Below, piece by piece: positions 27,058 to 34,510 of a stretch of DNA of 64,000 nt (positions within the stretch are counted from its first letter, which is position 1; every line of letters starts with the position of its first letter). Both the position numbers and the translations under genes were made by a program. The notes beneath the pieces were generated by a model. The model was not told the origin of the DNA, did not search any database, and saw only the letters and a list, made by a program, of their open reading frames with translations. Source of the DNA: Terriglobales bacterium (GTDB lineage: Bacteria; Acidobacteriota; Terriglobia; Terriglobales; Acidobacteriaceae); NCBI GenBank assembly GCA_025934735.1, contig JAICWP010000004.1, positions 186,001 through 250,000 of the forward strand. The letters are read 5' to 3'.

Positions 27058-30000
27058 ATGAAAGCGTTGTTTGCATCACTCAGCCGCCAGGACAAGGTTG
27101 CCGGCGGCGCAAAGTCCTCCCACACCAGTGCTGTTTCGGGCGGAACGCTGGCTTTGCTGGCGCTGATGGCTGTCGCTCTGGTGTTGTTCTGGACCCTTCC
27201 CCTGGTTGCCCAATCCACCATTTCCGGCGGTATTACCGGGACCGTCACTGATCCCAGCGGCGCCGTCGTGCCGAATGCCGCGGTCACCCTGAAGAATGAC
27301 GCGACCGGCCAAACCCAGACTCAGACAACTAATTCCAACGGCGTCTACCGCTTCAGTTTCCTCAACCCGGGGACCTACACCGTAACCACCACGGCTCCCA
27401 ATTTCCAAAAATCCAGCAGCACGGTTGCCATTAGCGTGGGTCAGACCACCACGAATAACATCAAACTGGCCCTGAGCTCGGCCTCGCAGACGGTGACCGT
27501 TACCTCGGAAGCTCCCGTTTTACAGACGGAAAATGGCAACGTCTCCACCACCTTCAACGCCGCCCAGATTGCCTTGATTCCCAATCCCGGCAATGACTTA
27601 AGCTACGTCGCCCAGACTGCTCCTGGCGCCACCATGAACACGCAGGGCGGGTATGGAAATTTTGAGACTTTCGGCCTGCCGGGAACCTCGAATTTGTTCA
27701 CCGTCGACGGCCAGTATGAAAATGATCCTTTCCTGAACCTGAACAATTCCGGCGCCACCAACCTGCTCCTGGGCTCCAATGACGTTCAGGAGACCGCGGT
27801 TGTCAACAACGGCTACAGCGGCCAGTATGGCGGCTTGGCCGGCGCGAATGTGAATTACGTAACCAAGTCCGGCGGCAATGCCTGGCACGGCAACGCCAGC
27901 TACTGGTGGAATGGCCGGGTGATGAACGCTAACAACTACTTCAACAAGCAGAGCGCTCCCATTACTCCCCGCCCCTTCGTCAATGACAATCAGTGGGCGG
28001 CTTCCATCGGCGGTCCCATTAAGAAGGACAAAACCTTCTTCTTCGTAGACACGGAAGGGCTGCGGGTTTTGATCCCGGTGATTCGTAAAGTCAGCATCCC
28101 CAGCCCGCAGTTCCAGAGCGCCACGCTGGCCAATATCAGCGCTGTGGCTCCCGGTGAGCTGCCGTTCTACCAGCACATGTTTAGCCTTTGGAACGGAGCC
28201 CAGGGCGCCAGTGGCGCGGCCAATGTGCTGCCTGCTGGCGGCTGCAGCAGCAGCTTCACGTTGCCCGGTGGAGCGCCTTGCGCTTTACAGTTCAATTCCA
28301 ACAATCGCAACAACACCAAGGAATGGCTGCTGACGGGGCGTGTGGACCAGAACATCGGCGCTAATGACCACGCCTTCATCCACTTCCGCACCGATCATGG
28401 CGTGCAAGCCACCTACACCGATCCTATCAATCCGGTGTTCGATGCTGTGAGCACGCAGCCGCAGTGGGAAGGCCAATTGAACGAAACCCACACCTTCGGC
28501 GCAACAGCCGTGAACCAGTTCATTCTTTCCGGTTCGTATTACAGCGCGATTTTCAAGCCGGCGAGTCTGAACAACGCGCTTGCCACCATGCCCTTCCAGT
28601 TGGAGTTTTCTGGCACCACCTTCCGGGGTCTGGGACATGACCTGGGCATCTGGCCGCAGGGGCGCAACGTCACGCAATATCAGGTTGTGGATGACGTCTC
28701 ACTTCCCCGTGGAAACCACAACCTTAAAGTGGGACTCAACTTCAAGCGGAACGATATCAGCGACTTCGATCCTGGCGCCGGCTCCATTGGAGAAGTCTTT
28801 TCTGAGAGCCTGACCAGCTTCTTCAATGGTATTGGCGACAACTATATCCAGGCTTTCCCCGCTCGCCTCAGCCAGCCGGTTGCCCTCTACAACCTGGGCG
28901 CCTACATCCAGGACGAGTGGCGGATGAGCAATACCTTTAAGCTCACCCTGGCCTTGCGGGTGGACCACAACTCCAATCCGGTCTGCGTGACCAATTGCTT
29001 TGCCCGTCTCGACAACTCGTTTCAGGGGGTTTCGCATGATGCTTCCATCCCCTACGACCGGACTATCCTCACCGGGCAGCATCAGGCTTTGGCCCATCTG
29101 CAGAGCCTTGGCTGGCAGCCGCGGGTGGGCTTTGCCTGGCAATTGCCTCATCTGAAAGCGACCGTGCTGCGCGGTGGATTCGGCCTCTTTGATGATGCCT
29201 TTCCCGCGTTCGTCTCTGACTTCATGATGAACAATCCGCCTAACTACAACCAGTTCGTGGCTGGCGGCGCGCCCTTCGCTCCTGGCCTTGCAGGCAATCT
29301 CTCCTCCATTGCCGCGGGAGCCAATGCTTCATTCCTCAGCTCCTTCCGCAATGGCGGCACCCTGGCCTCCATTTCCGCGGCCAACCCCCTGTTTACTCCA
29401 CCCTCCGTCTTCAACGCTTCCAGGAATATCAACTATCCTCGCTATCAGGAGTGGAACCTGGAACTGCAGCAGGGACTGGGGCAAAGGGCTTCGCTGTCCT
29501 TGAATTACGTGGGCAACCACGGCATCTACGAGGCGGTACAGAACTCCGGGCTTAATGCCTTCTGCGATCCGGCTGTGTGTATGAGTTCGCTCGGCAGCAC
29601 CAGCTTCATCGGAGTGCCCGCCGCGGCTCCCGACCCGCGCTTCGGTACTGTCACCGAGGCCCAGAGCTCAGCCGTTTCCAACTACAACGGGCTCACAGTC
29701 TCTCTGCAGCGCAAATTCACTTCCCTGCAGCTGCAGGCCAACTACACCTGGAGCCATGCCATGGATGATATTTCCAACGGCGGCTTCCTGCAGTACAACT
29801 TCCTCACCAACATCAGCGTGCTTTCGCCGCAGGATCCTTACAATCTGCGCGCCTACAATTACGGCAACGCCGATTACGATGTGCGGCAGAACCTGAGTTT
29901 GAATTGGGTCTACAACATGCCCCAGTTTCACGGCTTCGTCAGCCGAGTGCTGGGTGGCTGGGTGATCTCCGGCACGCTCTTCGCGCGTACCGGCCTGCCC

Positions 30001-30480
30001 TACACAGTGGTGGATGGCAACGCCACCGGAATTCTCGGCGGCAATAACTTCGGCGGATCGTTGAACGGCATCGGCGCCTTCATCTTCGCCAACGACCTGA
30101 ACCGAAATCACGGCGGCGAATGCGGCGACGGCGCCACCAACCCCGCCACACCCTGCCTCTCGGCTGCAACCTTTACACCGGCCACCGCGGGCTTGGGCAT
30201 GCAGCGCCGCAACCAGTTCTACGGGCCCAGGTTCTTCAATACCGATCTGACCCTGATGAAGAACTTCGGCATCACCGAACACCTGAAGTTAGGCGTGGGC
30301 GCGACTGCCTTCAACATCTTCAATCATCCTAATTTCGATCAGCCGGTGGGCGATATTGCCAATCCACAGTTTGGCACCATCGTCAGCACCGTGAATCCGC
30401 CGACTAGCATTTATGGCTCGTTCCTGGGAGGCGACGCTTCTCCGCGCGTCATCCAGTTAAACGCCCGGCTCACCTTCTAA
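27058..30480 (+). CDS. Oar-like TonB-dependent receptor with carboxypeptidase-regulatory domain
   Basis: This 1140-residue outer-membrane protein begins with an unusually long N-terminus (about 35 polar residues before the hydrophobic signal segment, ending LPLVAQS). Then comes a carboxypeptidase regulatory-like beta sandwich (ISGGITGTVTDPSGAVVPNAAVTLKN), a plug domain (SYVAQTAPGATMNTQGGYG) and a long beta barrel. Such proteins take up oligomeric substrates energised by TonB and are a hallmark of Acidobacteriota. The substrate is unknown. The start has GAGGTG upstream. It has no SusD-like partner. A strong hairpin follows the stop. Confidence 0.92.
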   Translation: MKALFASLSRQDKVAGGAKSSHTSAVSGGTLALLALMAVALVLFWTLPLVAQSTISGGITGTVTDPSGAVVPNAAVTLKNDATGQTQTQTTNSNGVYRFSFLNPGTYTVTTTAPNFQKSSSTVAISVGQTTTNNIKLALSSASQTVTVTSEAPVLQTENGNVSTTFNAAQIALIPNPGNDLSYVAQTAPGATMNTQGGYGNFETFGLPGTSNLFTVDGQYENDPFLNLNNSGATNLLLGSNDVQETAVVNNGYSGQYGGLAGANVNYVTKSGGNAWHGNASYWWNGRVMNANNYFNKQSAPITPRPFVNDNQWAASIGGPIKKDKTFFFVDTEGLRVLIPVIRKVSIPSPQFQSATLANISAVAPGELPFYQHMFSLWNGAQGASGAANVLPAGGCSSSFTLPGGAPCALQFNSNNRNNTKEWLLTGRVDQNIGANDHAFIHFRTDHGVQATYTDPINPVFDAVSTQPQWEGQLNETHTFGATAVNQFILSGSYYSAIFKPASLNNALATMPFQLEFSGTTFRGLGHDLGIWPQGRNVTQYQVVDDVSLPRGNHNLKVGLNFKRNDISDFDPGAGSIGEVFSESLTSFFNGIGDNYIQAFPARLSQPVALYNLGAYIQDEWRMSNTFKLTLALRVDHNSNPVCVTNCFARLDNSFQGVSHDASIPYDRTILTGQHQALAHLQSLGWQPRVGFAWQLPHLKATVLRGGFGLFDDAFPAFVSDFMMNNPPNYNQFVAGGAPFAPGLAGNLSSIAAGANASFLSSFRNGGTLASISAANPLFTPPSVFNASRNINYPRYQEWNLELQQGLGQRASLSLNYVGNHGIYEAVQNSGLNAFCDPAVCMSSLGSTSFIGVPAAAPDPRFGTVTEAQSSAVSNYNGLTVSLQRKFTSLQLQANYTWSHAMDDISNGGFLQYNFLTNISVLSPQDPYNLRAYNYGNADYDVRQNLSLNWVYNMPQFHGFVSRVLGGWVISGTLFARTGLPYTVVDGNATGILGGNNFGGSLNGIGAFIFANDLNRNHGGECGDGATNPATPCLSAATFTPATAGLGMQRRNQFYGPRFFNTDLTLMKNFGITEHLKLGVGATAFNIFNHPNFDQPVGDIANPQFGTIVSTVNPPTSIYGSFLGGDASPRVIQLNARLTF

Positions 30481-30488
30481 CCGCAACC

Positions 30489-30527
30489 TTGCGTGGCGCG
30501 GCCTACTCCTCGGCCGCGCCAGCGCAA
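30489..30527 (+). terminator. Hairpin after the TonB receptor gene
   Basis: TTGCG-TGGCGCGGCC (30489-30503) pairs with GGCCGCGCC-AGCGCAA (30512-30527) with one bulge, nine bases after the stop. No T-run follows, so it may act as a mixed terminator or mRNA-end stabiliser. It also lies ahead of the convergent Sel1-repeat gene's end. Confidence 0.6.
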
Positions 30528-30560
30528 ATTATCGTTTGGACTGGGCGGATGTGCGAGCTG

Positions 30561-31454
30561 CTAGTGGAAACTCTGGTTGTTGCTCACCTGTGAGTTTCCC
30601 CCTTGCGCTGTTGCTTGTTGTTGCAGGATGTGCAGGTTTTTTTGCGCCTCTGCCAGGCCCTGGACCGCAGCCTTTTTGTACCAGAACAGCGATATAGTCC
30701 GGTCGCGCAAGACCCCCAGGCCATGTTCGTAAGCGAATCCCAAATTGTTTTCTGCCGTGGCTGATCCCCGTTCTGCTGCCCGGCGGAGCCAGCGCGCCGC
30801 AGCCGCCAGATCTCGCGGCACCCCTCTTCCCTGGGCATACATGCCGGCTACATTTTCCTCAGCCGGAACGTATCCGGCCTCGGCTGCACGCCGGTACAGT
30901 TCCGCCGCCCGGGCCGGATCCTGTGGCACTCCGCGGCCTATGCTGTAGAAGTAGGCAAGATTGGCTTCTGCCGGCGGAAAGTTCTGGTCTGCCGCCTTCC
31001 TGTACCAGCGTGCCGCTTCCGCCGTATCCAGATTGATACCTTGGCCAGTGGAATACATATAGCCAAGATTGTTCTGTGCCGCCGCAAGCCCGTTTACCGC
31101 CGCCCTCAAATACCAGCGCACCGCCCCGGCATTGTCCTGCGCCCCTCCCAGGCCTTTAGCGAGGAGGGCTCCCAGGTTGTTCTGCGCTGCTGGATTGCCG
31201 GCCTGGGCCGCTTTTTCATACCAGTCGCGCGCCAGAGCGTAATTTTGTACCAGCCCTTGGCCGTGCTCAAGCATCAACCCCAAGCGGAGTTCTGCCTCTG
31301 TGTCGCCCTGGCGCGCCCGTTTAAGCAGTCGTCCGGCCTCCCCCTTGTAATTTTCCGCTACGGTAGCGTCGGGAGTGGTTGGGAGCCTCTGGGCGAGCGC
31401 CACACTGGCCGCTGCCGTTAGAAGCAGGGAGAGCGCTATTCCGCGGCAGGGCAC
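30561..31454 (-). CDS. Secreted Sel1-repeat protein
   Basis: This 297-residue protein has a signal peptide (about 1-21, ending ALAQ) and about six or seven Sel1-like repeats of 36 residues, each with the pattern A-x2-NLG-x-MY-x-G-G-V-x2-D-x3-A-x2-W-Y-x-KAA. Sel1 repeats form a curved helical scaffold for protein binding, commonly in periplasmic stress or envelope systems. No enzymatic domain is present. The start is GTG 31454, supported by a strong GGAGGTGAG. A Gln/Asn/Ser-rich tail ends the protein. Its upstream 218 bases hold no recognised element. Confidence 0.9.
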   Translation of the reverse strand: MPCRGIALSLLLTAAASVALAQRLPTTPDATVAENYKGEAGRLLKRARQGDTEAELRLGLMLEHGQGLVQNYALARDWYEKAAQAGNPAAQNNLGALLAKGLGGAQDNAGAVRWYLRAAVNGLAAAQNNLGYMYSTGQGINLDTAEAARWYRKAADQNFPPAEANLAYFYSIGRGVPQDPARAAELYRRAAEAGYVPAEENVAGMYAQGRGVPRDLAAAARWLRRAAERGSATAENNLGFAYEHGLGVLRDRTISLFWYKKAAVQGLAEAQKNLHILQQQATAQGGNSQVSNNQSFH

Positions 31455-31672
31455 ACCTCACCTCCGCCTTTGACGTTCGACTTGGTTGGAGTTACTTCCG
31501 ACGGTCGAGCGCGTGAAACATAGCGCCGTTATTCGGCTATGTCAAGAAGGTTTCGGATGAAAGGCGCCGAAGCTTGGGCGTACGCCCTTGCAGGCAGGTA
31601 GGGCTTCTCCTGCATCCGGACGGGCTTAGTGTAGCAAGTTCAGGAAATTGCGCATCCCCCAATCAGAGATGC

Positions 31673-32233
31673 TTACAATCCCGACTCCGATGCCGCGCCC
31701 GGGGTCGGGCGCGCCAACAACTGTTTGATTTCGTTTTCAAATACGGAAGCATCGGTTTCGCCAACGTGCCGCGCGTAGATGCGGCCGTCGCGCCCAATCA
31801 GGAAACTTACCGGCAGTCCGAGCACTCCCCCGAAGCGTTCCGCCAGCTTGGCATTTCCCATGGCCACCGGATAATTCATCTGGTAATTGTGGTAAAACTC
31901 GCGCACGGGTTTGGGGCCGTCATCCATGGAAATACCCAACACACGGAAGCCCTGGTTGCGGTACTTGTCCTGCAGTTGTACAAAGTGCGGAATCTCCGCC
32001 CGGCAGGGGTCGCACCAGGTGGCCCAGAAGTCCACCAGGACCACGTCGCCCTTGTAGCTGGTCAGATCCAGTTTCTTGCCGTTGAGATCTGTGAGTGTCA
32101 CCTGCGGAACCGCCAGATGCTGCCCGGAGTTCAGGCCGAAGCTAGGGGGATCGCTGACATCCCTTGTTCCGAAATACAGACTGGCAGCCACGACCACGAC
32201 CGCGCCAATAATGAAAGGAATTTTGCTGTTCAA
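31673..32233 (-). CDS. TlpA/ResA-like thioredoxin-fold protein
   Basis: This 186-residue protein has an N-terminal membrane anchor or uncleaved signal (about 5-22) and a TlpA-like thioredoxin domain with the redox motif WATWCDPCRAE and the cis-Pro loop LGLPVSFLIG. Such proteins reduce disulphides in the cell envelope, for example during cytochrome c maturation. It starts at TTG 32233, 30 bases after the rhodanese-like gene on the same strand, suggesting the two act together on thiols in the periplasm. Confidence 0.9.
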   Translation of the reverse strand: MNSKIPFIIGAVVVVAASLYFGTRDVSDPPSFGLNSGQHLAVPQVTLTDLNGKKLDLTSYKGDVVLVDFWATWCDPCRAEIPHFVQLQDKYRNQGFRVLGISMDDGPKPVREFYHNYQMNYPVAMGNAKLAERFGGVLGLPVSFLIGRDGRIYARHVGETDASVFENEIKQLLARPTPGAASESGL

Positions 32234-32263
32234 GATACCGCCTGATCCCCCGGCTCGAGAAGC

Positions 32264-32731
32264 CTATTTACCTTTGCTGACTGGGTATCCCTTATCCACC
32301 CAGTCTGCCCCAAAATTGTTCGCAATGTAGAGCAGCTTCACGTTCCGAAAGCCCATGCCCTGCAGTTCATGGTACGCGGGTTGCACGTTCGGGCAGTGGC
32401 TCCATGGACAACAACCGCAGTAAAGCACGATGTACCGGTTCCGCGGTAGACCCTGTACCCTCTTGTGCAACTCCTGTATTCCCTCGGCCTGCGAGCTTGG
32501 GCCCACGTATTCCGATCCTGGAATGTGGGCCTGTTCATAAAGCGTGCGAAATCCCACCTGGATTATGAGCGGCTTTTGAGCGCTAGAGCCCTGCAGTACC
32601 TTGGCCAGCTCAGCCGGCTGAATCAGCTGCGGGCTGGACTGGGCGAGCAGCGGCATGGTCATGGCTGCTGCCACAATCAGAGCAAAGACGACGGATACAG
32701 GTTTATTTCGGTGCATTTGCAGGGTTGTCAT
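32264..32731 (-). CDS. Secreted rhodanese-like protein with Cys-rich loop
   Basis: This protein of about 155 residues has a signal peptide (ending MPLLAQSS) and a rhodanese domain (ELAKVLQG, PGSEYVGP, GLPRNRYIVLYCGCCPWSHCPN). The active-site loop is unusual because it carries four cysteines, CGCCPWSHC, instead of one, so metal or cluster binding is possible as well as sulfur transfer. The start is taken at ATG 32731; ATG 32716 is an alternative. It is followed by the TlpA-like gene, a likely redox partner. Confidence 0.8.
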   Translation of the reverse strand: MTTLQMHRNKPVSVVFALIVAAAMTMPLLAQSSPQLIQPAELAKVLQGSSAQKPLIIQVGFRTLYEQAHIPGSEYVGPSSQAEGIQELHKRVQGLPRNRYIVLYCGCCPWSHCPNVQPAYHELQGMGFRNVKLLYIANNFGADWVDKGYPVSKGK

Positions 32732-32844
32732 GCTTGAAAACAATATTATCTCTGGTCGATGTCACCGGTGGCAACCTCGGCTTTAGCCTGTTTCTCCTGT
32801 TTTCTTGTGCCGGATTTCTTCTCCGCGACGGTCACACAAACGAC

Positions 32845-34140
32845 CTAGCTGACAATATCCAAAAACTTGTACCAGGCTCCCGCGAAAGGCAGAAACCACG
32901 GTTTTCCGTTGTACAGGCCCAGGGGCGCACCGGGGAACGGAATGGCCGCAAAGGGATTCTGGTCCTCGCCCCCGCACATGATTTCGGCGACTCTGGCCCC
33001 CAGATACGTGGCCATCGCAACTCCGTGCCCGGCATAGCCCACGGCATAGTACATGCCATCTATTTTTCCGGCATGGGGCATAATGTCGAAAGCGAAATCG
33101 AGGGTGCCGCCCCAGGCATACTCCACCCTAGCATCCCTTAACTGCGGATAAACCTTGGTCATGCCCTGGCGCAGAATCTCGGCGCTGCGCCGGATGGTGT
33201 TGCCGCTCTCGGGAAAGAAAGCGGCGCGCCCGCCGAACAGCATGCGGTTATCCGGGGTGAGGCGGTAATAGTAAAGGTAATTTTTGGAATCGAAGATCAT
33301 GCGGTTCTGCGGGCTGAGCTCACGGGCGCGCGCCTCCGGCAGTGGCTCGGTGGCGATGATGAACGAGCCGATGGGAACAATTTTCTTGCGCAGTCCGGGA
33401 GTGGCGGCACCGGTATAGCCGCTGGTGCCGACGAACACGTTACGCGCCCACAAGCGGCCCCGGGTAGTCTGAAGCTGAAAACCGCCGCTGCCGTTATTGG
33501 AGGCGTGCTCGATGGCACTTACCCGCGCCTGATCGAAGACCAGGGCGCCGGCTTTCGTGGCCGCATGGAGAAGGCCAGACACATAACGCGCCGGGTTGAG
33601 TCCGGCGCTGAGCTCGTCCACCAGCCCGCCATAATAAATGTTGGACCCAATTTCGCTGTGCAACTCGCTACGTGGAACCACGCGCAGCTGGTGATGGAAG
33701 TCGCGGCCGATGACTTCAGCGGAGCGGCAGAATGCGGCAAAGTGCGCTGGCTTGCACGCCACTTCCAGGTGGCCGCAGCGGGCGAAGTCGCATTGGATCT
33801 GCTCTTCCCCGACGATTTGCTCGACGCAGTCGATTGAGGCCAGCGAGGCGGCGTACATGCGGCGCGTCGCCTCCAATCCGTAGCGGGCGACCAATTTCGC
33901 CACCCCCACCTTCAGGCCCGTCAACACCATGCCACCATTGCGCGAACTGGCGCCCCAGCAGAGGGACTCAGCCTCCAATACAGCAACCTTGGCCCCGCGG
34001 CGCGCCAACGTGCGAGCAGCCGACAGCCCGGAGAAGCCGGAACCGACAACGGCAACGTCCACCTTTTCCGGCAGCGGCGCAGACTCGCCCTGGGGCGTGG
34101 CGACCGTATCCCACCAGAAGACTCGTTCCTTGTAGTTCAT
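32845..34140 (-). CDS. DadA/PuuB-type FAD amine oxidase
   Basis: This 431-residue flavoprotein has the FAD motif VAVVGSGFSGLSAARTLARRG, the GASSRNGGMV loop typical of the DadA / gamma-glutamylputrescine oxidase branch, and the C-terminal YAVGYAGHGVAMATYLG. These enzymes oxidise D-amino acids, sarcosine-like amines or gamma-glutamylputrescine; the exact substrate is open. ATG 34140 (MNYKERVFWWDT) is favoured because PuuB-like proteins begin like this; the frame is open 16 residues further upstream. A spermidine dehydrogenase-like gene in the same window would fit polyamine use, but no other puu gene is present. Confidence 0.85.
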   Translation of the reverse strand: MNYKERVFWWDTVATPQGESAPLPEKVDVAVVGSGFSGLSAARTLARRGAKVAVLEAESLCWGASSRNGGMVLTGLKVGVAKLVARYGLEATRRMYAASLASIDCVEQIVGEEQIQCDFARCGHLEVACKPAHFAAFCRSAEVIGRDFHHQLRVVPRSELHSEIGSNIYYGGLVDELSAGLNPARYVSGLLHAATKAGALVFDQARVSAIEHASNNGSGGFQLQTTRGRLWARNVFVGTSGYTGAATPGLRKKIVPIGSFIIATEPLPEARARELSPQNRMIFDSKNYLYYYRLTPDNRMLFGGRAAFFPESGNTIRRSAEILRQGMTKVYPQLRDARVEYAWGGTLDFAFDIMPHAGKIDGMYYAVGYAGHGVAMATYLGARVAEIMCGGEDQNPFAAIPFPGAPLGLYNGKPWFLPFAGAWYKFLDIVS

Positions 34141-34510
34141 GAGCGGGTGATCAGGAGCATGGTAAAGAGGACCGGCCCCAAGAGACAAGCGCTGAGTTCC
34201 TAAACATCACTAGAGCAGCTCTTGCTTGACCACCCGCGCGGAAACTGCGGAAACTAAAGTCACCTACACGATACTTCTGCCGAGCCGCTAAGGCACTGCA
34301 AGCACAGCCTTCCCCATCTAGCCACGCTCCAAGGTAACTTTCCCTGCCCCTGCCAAGCGGCTAACGTCCTGAAGTAACGCGAACAATTTTGGCGCGCTTG
34401 TGTTTGCAGGAGCAGGAGTTCCGGCAGCAGCATCTTCGCACCGGAATCCGGCTGAAAAGGTGCGTGGAAGCCGCGGATGCAACAGCGCGCTTCTGGAACA
34501 TGGAGCAACC
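34141..34510. other. Divergent intergenic region, no element recognised
   Basis: This 370-base spacer separates the divergent FAD oxidase and DUF6600-type gene. It contains the tandem 9-mer GCGGAAACTGCGGAAACT (34239-34256) and a TTGACC at about 34226-34231 without a good -10 box. I see no RNA gene or terminator. Confidence 0.35.
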
